Source: Desulfocapsa sp.
Lineage (GTDB): Bacteria; Desulfobacterota; Desulfobulbia; Desulfobulbales; Desulfocapsaceae
NCBI GenBank assembly: GCA_029934915.1
Contig: JAOZLI010000120.1
Location: 1 to 7,944 of the forward strand
DNA: 7,944 nucleotides
Direction: 5' to 3'
Part shown: positions 1 to 6,204 of the stretch, piece by piece
Layout of the letters: every line of letters begins with the position of its first letter
Position numbering within the stretch: the first letter of the stretch is position 1
Program-made: the position numbers and the translations under genes
The notes under the pieces: model-generated
Seen by the model: the letters and a program-made list of their open reading frames with translations, nothing else
Databases searched by the model: none
Told to the model about the DNA's origin: nothing

Positions 1-722
1 GACACCATAACAAAATCGCCATCCACATCCACAAGCTCAATATCGCCGCCATCTTTCTTGAGGGCTGGTTTGATCTCACGCTCGAGAACTTCTTCTATTT
101 TTTTGATTTTCTGGAGAGTGGTCATACGTTTAGGGCCATCAACCTGCACAGGCACCACTGGTATTTCGTTGATGGTCGCCTGCAGAATATCGCGTAACTT
201 ATCTTCACATTTTCCGCAACCACCACCAGCTTTGGTAAAGTTGGTGATTTCTTCAACAGATCGCAAATCTGATTCTTTAATGGCACGAATTACTTCGAAA
301 TCAGTTACACCAAAACACTCACAAACGACCTCGCCTTCAGCCATGGGTAAAATGACCCCACGATAATCAGCGATGGCAGCCTCAAGGGCTTCCCGTCCCA
401 TAACCGAACAGTGCATTTTCTCTTTGGGCAAGCCACCAAGAAAATCAGCAATATCATCATTTGTTATTTTTTCCGCCTCATCCACGGTCATGCCTTTCAC
501 CATAATGGTCAAGGCTGAGGAGGATGCAATGGCAGATGCACAACCAAATGTCTTAAACTGGGCATCAGTGATCACTTCATTTTCGTCTATAGCCAGGGTA
601 AGTTTTAAGGCATCACCGCAGGCGAGAGAACCAACATCACCAATACCACTTGGATTTTCAATTTCCCCAACATTTTGAGGATTCAGGAAGTGTTCCTGAA
701 CCTTTTCTGTATATTCCCACAT
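1..722 (-). CDS. nifU: Fe-S cluster assembly scaffold NifU, three-domain type (3' end cut by window edge)
   Basis: NifU holds nascent Fe-S clusters, built with sulfur from a NifS/IscS cysteine desulfurase, and passes them to apo-proteins in the cytosol. Translating the minus strand from ATG at 722 gives 240 residues before the window ends. Residues 1-125 are an IscU-type domain with the three scaffold cysteines C35 (in ACGD), C61 (FGCAS) and C105 (HCSVMG). Residues 130-180 are a BFD-like [2Fe-2S] domain with C134-x-C136 and C169-x-x-C172. From about 203 an Nfu domain begins (IKPALKKDGGDIELVDVDG), but its expected CxxC lies beyond the edge. The cysteine spacing closely follows that of Azotobacter NifU. 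The start is supported by GGGAG (729-733 on the plus strand) six bases upstream. No nif structural genes are visible, so a general Fe-S role is as likely as a nitrogenase role. A desulfurase gene may lie to the left, outside the window. Confidence 0.95.
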   Translation of the reverse strand, partial: MWEYTEKVQEHFLNPQNVGEIENPSGIGDVGSLACGDALKLTLAIDENEVITDAQFKTFGCASAIASSSALTIMVKGMTVDEAEKITNDDIADFLGGLPKEKMHCSVMGREALEAAIADYRGVILPMAEGEVVCECFGVTDFEVIRAIKESDLRSVEEITNFTKAGGGCGKCEDKLRDILQATINEIPVVPVQVDGPKRMTTLQKIKKIEEVLEREIKPALKKDGGDIELVDVDGDFVMV

Positions 723-833
723 GATTTACTCCCGATCAGTATTATTTTATATTTCAACCCTGGGGCTGAATTTTATTTTTAAATGTTCAGGTACTTTAAT
801 ACTGAAGAGCTAAAAAGCAATGAGCAAAGAATA
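723..833. other. Intergenic gap between the hexomutase gene and nifU, with a weak imperfect hairpin
   Basis: This 111-bp AT-rich gap separates two minus-strand genes. I see no convincing sigma70 promoter for nifU. The only structure is an imperfect inverted repeat at 786-806 (TTCAG-g-TA, loop, TA-CTGAA), which is seven pairs with one bulged base. On the minus strand it is followed by an A-rich stretch rather than a run of T, so it is a poor terminator. Read-through from the upstream hexomutase gene into nifU is therefore possible, as is a promoter that does not match the consensus. Confidence 0.4.
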
Positions 834-2570
834 TTATATTAGGCCGATCTCTTCGAGCATCCCCTTTGCAGCCAGGACAAGGGCCACTGTTCCGCTTTGC
901 GTTCGGGATTCCACATAAAACCGAACTTTAGGCTCTGTCCCGGATGGCCGAATCATTAACCAGGAGCCGTCATCAAAAATCATTTTACGACCATCGATAT
1001 CAATCACTTTGGTTATTTGCTGTTTAGTATCTCCTACGGTGACATCTACACCAACATCATATTTCTCAAGTTTTGCCAGCATTGCGGTGAGCTCTTCACC
1101 CTTGGCACTCACTGGCAAGCCATCACGATCAGGGTAATATGCACCAAATTCATCCTCGATTTCAGCGAGGTAATCACCAAGATTCTGTTTTCTGGTAGCA
1201 ACCATATCAATGGCAAGCAGTAAACCTATATAGGCATCTTTTTCAGGAGTATGGCCAATAATTGAAATACCATCAGACTCTTCAAAGGTGACCAGAGCCT
1301 TGCCGATAACAGGTTTAAACTCTTTAAACCCCACCTTGGGTTCAAAGGTCTCCTCACCAAAAACATCCGCTAAACGATTGGCAAGGTTAGATGTGGCAAC
1401 AGTCTTGGCCACCATTCCTTTTTTCCCTTTGTTTTCATGAAGGAAATGATAGGCCATAGCACCAAACTGATTCATGCTGATTTCCACCTTTCCATCTGTA
1501 AAACGTATCCTGTCACCATCCGGATCAATTATCGCACCAATTTTGAAGGATTCTTTTCTTGCTGCAAGCGTGGTCATTACTCCCTGTATGTTTTTTGAAG
1601 AAGGTTCCGGTGCTATCCCGTTAAAGGTAACATCGGAATTATCACGCAGAGAGATTAGACGATCACTCTCAATATTTTCAAATAAAGAAGCGATATGAAT
1701 TCTAGATGCACCATGCACTGAATCAATTGCCACCACCATTTCTTCATCTTTGGCAAAATGTTTTAATATTTCATCATACTGCACGCCATGAACGGACTCA
1801 TTTTTCCGTACAAGACTTTTCCAGGTAGCCAGCGCATCAAATGGTTGTACGTCATCACGATCCGCCGCTGAACAGACAGGTTTATCAAGACGCGCAAGCG
1901 GAGTACTGCCAGCCTTAACAATTTCCTGCGCTTTGGCCGTAATTCTACCTGTAAGTTCTGCAGCAGCAGGACCTGCATCAGCTGCATTATACTTAAACCC
2001 AGCGTATTCAAGAGGGTTATGAGACGGAGTAAGGTTTACAGAAAAGGCAGCACCAAGTTCCAACACTGCAGCCGAGAGAACACCAGTGGTACATTCACCT
2101 GCATAATGGACAACAAAACCAGCTTCTCTAAGTACTTCTGTCACTGCTCCCGCAAGTATTTCACCACCAAAACGATTATCGAAACCCAGCACACAACCTC
2201 TGGATTTCGCTTCTTCAAGACTTTCTACACCCAGAAGTGCAGCAATGTCAGGTTCTGTATCTGCAGCAAAATAAAGATCAACAATAGCGGCCGTCACAAA
2301 GGAAACAGAACGAACCGACAGATCCTTACCAATCATGCCACGCCATCCGGATGTTCCAAACTTCACAAGAGATTGTGGAGGATTTTCATTACAGATAATT
2401 TCATCCATCACCAGGGCATACACATGGTCTATGGATTTTTGCCACTGTTCCCCCTCCTCATTACGTAACCGAACCAGTTCTCTAATGAGGCAAAAATAAT
2501 CACTGTTCTGATGCTCTTTTCCAATATTGCATTTTTGGTACAACGCTTTCATTGTTTCATTTTGAGACAT
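834..2570 (-). CDS. Alpha-D-phosphohexomutase (phosphoglucomutase/phosphomannomutase)
   Basis: This cytosolic enzyme moves phosphate between C1 and C6 of a hexose (glucose-1-P/glucose-6-P, or the mannose pair) through a phosphoserine. It links glycolysis and gluconeogenesis to glycogen, nucleotide-sugar and surface-polysaccharide synthesis. All four family motifs are present in its 578 residues: TSGWRG near 73-78, the active-site loop TPSHNP at 181-186 with catalytic S183, the Mg-binding loop DPDGDR at 349-354, the sugar-recognition loop FEESDG at 429-434 followed by GHTPEKD, and the phosphate-binding RPSGTEPKVR at 541-550. About 70 residues precede the first motif, which is longer than in many bacterial homologues. 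The start is ATG at 2570, with GAGGA seven bases upstream. An internal Met at residue 7 has no better signal. The loop reads EESDG where many relatives have EESGG, so glucose versus mannose preference cannot be settled from sequence. I therefore give no gene symbol. Confidence 0.93.
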   Translation of the reverse strand: MSQNETMKALYQKCNIGKEHQNSDYFCLIRELVRLRNEEGEQWQKSIDHVYALVMDEIICNENPPQSLVKFGTSGWRGMIGKDLSVRSVSFVTAAIVDLYFAADTEPDIAALLGVESLEEAKSRGCVLGFDNRFGGEILAGAVTEVLREAGFVVHYAGECTTGVLSAAVLELGAAFSVNLTPSHNPLEYAGFKYNAADAGPAAAELTGRITAKAQEIVKAGSTPLARLDKPVCSAADRDDVQPFDALATWKSLVRKNESVHGVQYDEILKHFAKDEEMVVAIDSVHGASRIHIASLFENIESDRLISLRDNSDVTFNGIAPEPSSKNIQGVMTTLAARKESFKIGAIIDPDGDRIRFTDGKVEISMNQFGAMAYHFLHENKGKKGMVAKTVATSNLANRLADVFGEETFEPKVGFKEFKPVIGKALVTFEESDGISIIGHTPEKDAYIGLLLAIDMVATRKQNLGDYLAEIEDEFGAYYPDRDGLPVSAKGEELTAMLAKLEKYDVGVDVTVGDTKQQITKVIDIDGRKMIFDDGSWLMIRPSGTEPKVRFYVESRTQSGTVALVLAAKGMLEEIGLI

Positions 2571-2676
2571 TTCTGATTCCTCATCTTGCTGTTATTAAAA
2601 AAGGGCTGGGAAACTTTTATTTGAAAATGGTATCACACTTTTAGCACCAGTCCTAGATATTCATTTCTCCTTCACA

Positions 2677-2704
2677 ATAATAATAGCAAATCGCCGAAGA
2701 ACAA
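2677..2704 (-). promoter_or_regulatory. Weak candidate sigma70-like promoter for the hexomutase gene
   Basis: Read on the minus strand, TTGTTC (2704-2699) is followed after 16 bases by TATTAT (2682-2677). The -10 matches consensus at five of six positions but the -35 at only three. It would give a leader of about 100 bases before the ATG at 2570. In DNA this AT-rich such matches arise easily by chance, so this is only a candidate. Confidence 0.3.
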
Positions 2705-2732
2705 TTTTATTTACATATATCATCAATTTTTT

Positions 2733-2761
2733 TTGACTTTCATCCCGCATCCTTTTATATA
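2733..2761 (+). promoter_or_regulatory. Probable sigma70-like promoter of ppsA
   Basis: TTGACT (2733-2738) and TATATA (2756-2761) are separated by exactly 17 bases, the optimal spacing. The -35 matches five of six consensus positions. Transcription would start near 2768, leaving a leader of about 80 bases before the ATG at 2851. A run of T lies just upstream of the -35. Confidence 0.6.
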
Positions 2762-2837
2762 GAGTTAGAAAATTTTGTTCACACGCACGAGACAAATTCC
2801 CAAAAATGACTTTGTCCCACAATATTTTAATCTCTGC

Positions 2838-2843
2838 AGGAGA
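2838..2843 (+). promoter_or_regulatory. Ribosome binding site that fixes the ppsA start
   Basis: AGGAGA lies seven bases before ATG 2851. The in-frame ATG at 2806, 15 codons earlier, has no purine-rich Shine-Dalgarno sequence at a suitable distance, so 2851 is the preferred start. Confidence 0.85.
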
Positions 2844-2850
2844 AATAACG

Positions 2851-5292
2851 ATGGCTAGCAGTCACGACAAAGAATTAATTCTATGGTTTGACGATATCGG
2901 CATTGATGATGTCCCTCTGGTAGGTGGAAAAAATGCTTCACTTGGTGAAATGTATCAGCACCTCACCTCAAAAGGAGTTGCCGTTCCCCATGGATTTGCC
3001 ATCACTGCCTATGCATATCAGTATCTCCTCAAAGCTGCTGGCGTTGAGCAGGATATTCGCGACGTCCTTGCTGATCTCGACACCGAAGATATGGCAAACC
3101 TCGCTGAACGTGGTGAAAAATGTCGTAATATCATCCGTAATGCAGAATTCCCTGATGACCTTCGTGAAGCCATCATCGAAGCTTACAAGGTAATGGAAGG
3201 GCAATATGGTGAGAATTGTGATGTGGCTGTTCGTTCTTCTGCCACCGCTGAAGATCTGCCAGATGCATCCTTTGCCGGCCAGCAGGAAACCTACCTGAAT
3301 ATTCACGGCTATGACGATATTATCCAAAACTGCCGCAACTGTTTTGCATCCCTGTTTACTAACCGTGCAATCTCCTACCGTCAACATCAGGGCTATGGCC
3401 AATTTGATGTCTATCTTTCCATCACCATCCAAAAGATGGTACGATCTGACTCCGCCTCTTCCGGTGTTCTCTTCACCATCGACACCGAATCCGGATTCAA
3501 AGACGCCTGTTTTATCACCGGCGCCTGGGGCCTTGGCGAAAACGTTGTTCAGGGTGCAGTAAACCCTGATGAATACTACGTCTACAAGCCAAAGCTAAAA
3601 GAAGGCAAACGCCCTATCGTTGGGAAGAAAGTAGGATCTAAAGAGATCAAAATGATCTATGACAATGATCCTTCCACACCTGAGCCTGTCCAAAACATCG
3701 ATACCACTGAAGAAGAGCGTAATTCTTACGTTATCAGCGACGATGAGATTCTTAAACTTGCCGAATGGGCCTGCATCATCGAAGACCATTATGAAAAAGG
3801 AATGGATATCGAATGGGCCAAGGATGGCGACGGAGTAAACGTTGGGACAGGTGAGTTATTCATCGTTCAGGCTCGTCCTGAGACCGTTCACTCTCAAGCT
3901 AACAAAGGCATGATGGAAACCTACAAGCTTCTGGAAACCGGAAAAGTGCTTGTTGAAGGTTTGGCCGTTGGTGCAAAAATTGGCCAGGGTGTCGCCCATT
4001 GCATCGATGACGTTAAAGATATCGGAACCTTCAAAAAAGGCGAAGTCCTTGTTACCGACATGACAGATCCCGACTGGGAACCAATCATGAAGATCGCAGG
4101 TGCCATTATCACCAACCGCGGTGGACGTACCTGCCACGCTGCTATCATCTCCCGTGAGCTTGGTATTCCATGTGTTATCGGAACAGCTGACGCCACTGAG
4201 CATATAAAGACCGGCATGGAGATCACCGCATCTTCTGCTGAAGGTGAAACTGGTTTTGTTTATGATGGTCTGCTTAAATTTGAAATTGACAGACAAGACC
4301 TTGGCAACCTGCCTGAGACCAAAACCAAAATTATGATGAACCTCGCCATTCCGGAAAAGGCATTCACCGAATGTCAGATCCCTAATGATGGTGTTGGGCT
4401 TGCCCGTGAAGAGTTTATCATTAACTCTCATATCGGACTTCATCCTCTAGCGCTCTACAACTATGAAGAGCTGAAAAAATCTGACGATCCCGTGAAAAAA
4501 GAGATCGTTGCCAAGATTGATGCCAAAACCGGTGCTTACACCGATAAACGTCAGTTCTTTGTTGATAAAGTAGCTGAAGGTGTTGGTCGTATCGCCTGTG
4601 CCTTCTACCCCAATGATGTTATTGTTCGTCTCTCTGATTTCAAGAGTAACGAATATGCAAACCTTACTGGTGGTACGCTTTATGAACCAAAGGAAGAGAA
4701 CCCTATGATCGGCTGGCGTGGAGCTTCCCGTTATTACGATCCAAAATATCGTCCTGCCTTTGAGCTTGAGTGTGCTGGCCTGTTAAAAGCTCGTAACGAA
4801 ATGGGACTGGACAATATCAAACTGATGGTTCCATTCTGCCGTACCCCCGAGGAAGGCAAGAAAGTCATCCAGGTGATGAAAGAATGTGGTCTGGTACAGG
4901 GCGAGAATGGACTTGAACTCTACGTTATGTGTGAGATTCCAAGTAACGTTATCTCTGCTGATGCCTTTGCAGATATCTTCGACGGTTTCTCCATCGGATC
5001 CAACGATCTTACTCAGCTGACCTTTGGACTTGATCGTGATTCCGGGATCATCGCAGGAATTGCCGATGAGCGTGACGAAGCCGTTAAAGATATGATCCGC
5101 ATGGTTATCAAAACCGCAAAACGTCGTAAGAAGAAGATCGGAATTTGTGGTCAGGGACCATCTGATTTCCCTGAATTTGCAACCTTCCTGGTTGAACTTG
5201 GAATTGATTCCATGTCTCTTATTCCAGATACCGCCATTAAGACCCGTCTGGCAGTACACGAGAAAGAGAAAGAAATGGGTATTGCACCCTGA
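2851..5292 (+). CDS. ppsA: Phosphoenolpyruvate synthase (pyruvate, water dikinase)
   Basis: PEP synthase converts pyruvate, ATP and water to PEP, AMP and phosphate, the committing step of gluconeogenesis from pyruvate or acetyl-CoA. The product is 813 residues, close to the family's usual size of about 790-800. Domains run in the standard order. The N-terminal ATP-binding domain has VGGKNASLGEM near 24-34, VRSSATAEDLPDASFAGQQE at 127-146 and QARPET at 340-345. The swivelling phosphohistidine domain has GGRTCHAAIISRELGIP at 424-440, with catalytic H429. The C-terminal TIM barrel has GWRGASRYYDP at 621-631, CEIPSN near 694, GSNDLTQLTFGLDRD near 716-730 and ICGQGPSD at 765-772 with catalytic C766. 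The residue set indicates an active enzyme. Pyruvate phosphate dikinase is less likely because the protein is shorter and its motifs match PpsA better. Arginine codons are almost all CGT/CGC, which suggests high expression. It is flanked by its own promoter and a strong terminator, so it is probably monocistronic. Confidence 0.96.
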   Translation: MASSHDKELILWFDDIGIDDVPLVGGKNASLGEMYQHLTSKGVAVPHGFAITAYAYQYLLKAAGVEQDIRDVLADLDTEDMANLAERGEKCRNIIRNAEFPDDLREAIIEAYKVMEGQYGENCDVAVRSSATAEDLPDASFAGQQETYLNIHGYDDIIQNCRNCFASLFTNRAISYRQHQGYGQFDVYLSITIQKMVRSDSASSGVLFTIDTESGFKDACFITGAWGLGENVVQGAVNPDEYYVYKPKLKEGKRPIVGKKVGSKEIKMIYDNDPSTPEPVQNIDTTEEERNSYVISDDEILKLAEWACIIEDHYEKGMDIEWAKDGDGVNVGTGELFIVQARPETVHSQANKGMMETYKLLETGKVLVEGLAVGAKIGQGVAHCIDDVKDIGTFKKGEVLVTDMTDPDWEPIMKIAGAIITNRGGRTCHAAIISRELGIPCVIGTADATEHIKTGMEITASSAEGETGFVYDGLLKFEIDRQDLGNLPETKTKIMMNLAIPEKAFTECQIPNDGVGLAREEFIINSHIGLHPLALYNYEELKKSDDPVKKEIVAKIDAKTGAYTDKRQFFVDKVAEGVGRIACAFYPNDVIVRLSDFKSNEYANLTGGTLYEPKEENPMIGWRGASRYYDPKYRPAFELECAGLLKARNEMGLDNIKLMVPFCRTPEEGKKVIQVMKECGLVQGENGLELYVMCEIPSNVISADAFADIFDGFSIGSNDLTQLTFGLDRDSGIIAGIADERDEAVKDMIRMVIKTAKRRKKKIGICGQGPSDFPEFATFLVELGIDSMSLIPDTAIKTRLAVHEKEKEMGIAP

Positions 5293-5318
5293 TAGTTTAG
5301 AGTTATAGCTGTAAACGC

Positions 5319-5360
5319 AAAAAGGCCCGATTCCAGAAATGGAATCGGGCCTTTTTTTTT
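5319..5360. terminator. Strong intrinsic terminator, probably bidirectional
   Basis: A perfect 12-bp stem (GGCCCGATTCCA at 5324-5335 with TGGAATCGGGCC at 5340-5351) is closed by a GAAA tetraloop and followed by nine T (5352-5360). It begins 31 bases after the ppsA stop. Five A on the left flank (5319-5323) give a T run on the minus strand too. The same hairpin can therefore end the convergent MORN/Trm112-like transcript, whose last stop is 25 bases away. Confidence 0.95.
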
Positions 5361-5385
5361 ACCTAAAAGCCTACAGCCTAAAAAA

Positions 5386-5562
5386 CTATTTACCTGCCTT
5401 TAGCGGCTTTGCTTCATCAATAAGCATCACCGGAATATCATCCCGAATCTCATAGACCAATTCACACTTCTCACACACCAAACCATCTTTCGCCTCATTG
5501 AGCACTACCGCTTCCTTACACTGCGGGCAAGCCAAAATATCAAGTAATTCCTGACTAATCAT
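5386..5562 (-). CDS. Trm112-like small zinc-ribbon protein (YcaR/UPF0434 type)
   Basis: This complete gene encodes only 58 residues. The protein starts MISQELLDILACPQCK and has two CxxC pairs, C12-x-x-C15 and C30-x-x-C33, which would bind one zinc ion. The N-terminal LLDILACPxC, the central VCEKCELVYEIRDDIPVML and the short basic tail are characteristic of the bacterial Trm112/YcaR family. In archaea and eukaryotes Trm112 activates several methyltransferases that act on tRNA, rRNA and release factors. The role of the bacterial short forms is much less clear, so a methyltransferase partner is only an inference here. AGGA (5571-5574 on the plus strand) lies eight bases before the ATG at 5562. 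It sits 22 bp after the MORN gene on the same strand and is probably co-transcribed with it. Confidence 0.9.
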   Translation of the reverse strand: MISQELLDILACPQCKEAVVLNEAKDGLVCEKCELVYEIRDDIPVMLIDEAKPLKAGK

Positions 5563-5584
5563 TTCTAATATCCTTTATTAATTT

Positions 5585-6022
5585 TCAATCCAGCAGATCG
5601 CCGTCTTCCCATACACCTTCTAACACCTTCCCATCAGGATAGGTCATACTTCCATTGCCATTAGACATACCGTCCAGCCACTCACCTTTGTAAACTCTTC
5701 CGTCTGGCCAGGTCATGGCACCAACACCTTCCATAAGATTAAAAGCCCACTGGCCGCTATAATTTTTGCCATCAGGAAAACTCATATCGCCTTTTCCGCT
5801 CCTGGAGCCCTCTTTCATCTCACCTTTATATTCTCCACCATCAGGATACAGCATGGTTCCCTGACCATCTGGAGCTTTATTACGAATAGTACCGCTGTAA
5901 TGGGTACCATCAGACCACTCATACACACCTTCTCCATTTACACAGTCTCCTTCGAGACAACCAGCGTAACTTGGCCCGGCAAGAGCGAAAAGGAGACAAA
6001 CAGCCATCGTAATATTTTTCAT
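5585..6022 (-). CDS. Exported MORN-repeat protein, function unknown
   Basis: The 145-residue product has a signal peptide and five MORN repeats. Residues 1-20 (Lys at 2, a hydrophobic stretch to about 15, then GPSYA) form a type I signal peptide, with likely cleavage after A20. C22 follows closely, but Tyr at -3 makes a lipobox unlikely. C22 and C27 could form a disulfide in the periplasm. The repeats begin at G30, G53, G76, G99 and G122, exactly 23 residues apart, each with a GxG start, an aromatic or hydrophobic strand, DG, Y/L and G-x-W/M/I. Such repeats form an elongated beta-hairpin stack that binds lipids or proteins. In bacteria the functions are mostly unknown. The ATG at 6022 is chosen because AGGA lies nine bases upstream and the signal peptide begins there. 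The reading frame stays open to a TTG at 6058, which would add 12 polar residues ahead of the signal. Confidence 0.88.
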   Translation of the reverse strand: MKNITMAVCLLFALAGPSYAGCLEGDCVNGEGVYEWSDGTHYSGTIRNKAPDGQGTMLYPDGGEYKGEMKEGSRSGKGDMSFPDGKNYSGQWAFNLMEGVGAMTWPDGRVYKGEWLDGMSNGNGSMTYPDGKVLEGVWEDGDLLD

Positions 6023-6090
6023 ATTTTCGTTTCCTGTTACAGGGTTACATATTTCCAAATCTTAAGTTACAGCTACATTACATTGAGTGT

Positions 6091-6119
6091 ATCATTAATT
6101 ATTTTTTTTTTCATGGCAA
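6091..6119 (-). promoter_or_regulatory. Weak candidate promoter for the MORN/Trm112-like pair
   Basis: On the minus strand TTGCCA (6119-6114) is followed after 17 bases by AATGAT (6096-6091). They match the sigma70 consensus at five and four positions. The spacer contains a run of ten A (T at 6102-6111). The leader to ATG 6022 would be about 60 bases. The match is modest, so this is tentative. Confidence 0.3.
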
Positions 6120-6134
6120 AAGCAAAGGGGTGCG

Positions 6135-6162
6135 TTCACACCTAGACTGCATCCTTTATACG
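6135..6162 (+). promoter_or_regulatory. Candidate promoter for proC-nadK
   Basis: TTCACA (6135-6140) and TATACG (6157-6162) are 16 bases apart and match the sigma70 consensus at five and four positions. Transcription would start near 6169, about 35 bases before the ATG at 6205. The -35 overlaps a small imperfect palindrome at 6126-6143 (AGGGGTG, loop cgtt, CACACCT, one mismatch) that could be an operator, although this is not demonstrated. Confidence 0.35.
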
Positions 6163-6190
6163 TGGTACATTCACGAAAATTCACATTTAA

Positions 6191-6195
6191 AAGGA
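6191..6195 (+). promoter_or_regulatory. Ribosome binding site that fixes the proC start
   Basis: AAGGA lies nine bases before ATG 6205. The open frame extends back to a GTG at 6130, but those 25 extra residues are not part of the Rossmann fold that begins immediately after Met 6205. Confidence 0.8.
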
Positions 6196-6204
6196 TACCA
6201 AAAG

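Larger units (their letters stand above)
2571..2850. other. Divergent intergenic region between the hexomutase gene and ppsA
   Basis: This AT-rich 280-bp region serves as control region for two divergently transcribed genes. It holds a good rightward promoter near 2733-2761 and a weaker leftward candidate near 2677-2704. In the ppsA leader there is a short inverted repeat (GACAAA at 2791-2796, TTTGTC at 2811-2816, 14-base loop). I see no small gene, tRNA or known riboswitch in it. Confidence 0.6.

Noticed and set aside
58..678. Two plus-strand open frames of about 100 codons opposite nifU
   Set aside because: They are antisense to a clear NifU coding frame and resemble no protein family.
786..806. 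Hairpin between the hexomutase gene and nifU as a terminator
   Set aside because: The stem is AT-rich with a bulge and no T run follows on the transcribed strand.
2019..2468. Plus-strand 149-codon open frame opposite the hexomutase gene
   Set aside because: It is antisense to conserved hexomutase sequence, has no family resemblance and reads as an ORF shadow.
2658..2678. Three-codon upstream open frame (ATG AAT ATC TAG) after an AAGGAG-like sequence in the hexomutase leader
   Set aside because: Only two bases separate GGAG from the ATG, too close for normal initiation, and the peptide has no regulatory pattern.
2806..2850. 15-codon N-terminal extension of ppsA from an upstream in-frame ATG
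   Set aside because: There is no ribosome binding site before 2806, whereas AGGAGA is well placed for ATG 2851. The extra residues do not resemble the PpsA N-terminus.
3856..4443. Minus-strand 195-codon open frame within ppsA
   Set aside because: It overlaps the catalytic histidine domain of ppsA in antisense. Long antisense frames are common in genes with biased codons.
6023..6058. Longer MORN protein starting at TTG 6058
   Set aside because: It would put 12 polar residues ahead of a good signal peptide. The ATG at 6022 has its own AGGA.
6102..6111. Run of ten T as a terminator for a plus-strand transcript
   Set aside because: No GC-rich hairpin precedes it and no plus-strand gene ends there. 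It is more likely part of an AT-rich promoter region.
6130..6204. 25-codon N-terminal extension of proC from a GTG
   Set aside because: ProC normally begins at the Rossmann strand encoded from 6205, which has AAGGA upstream. The GTG also falls within the candidate promoter.
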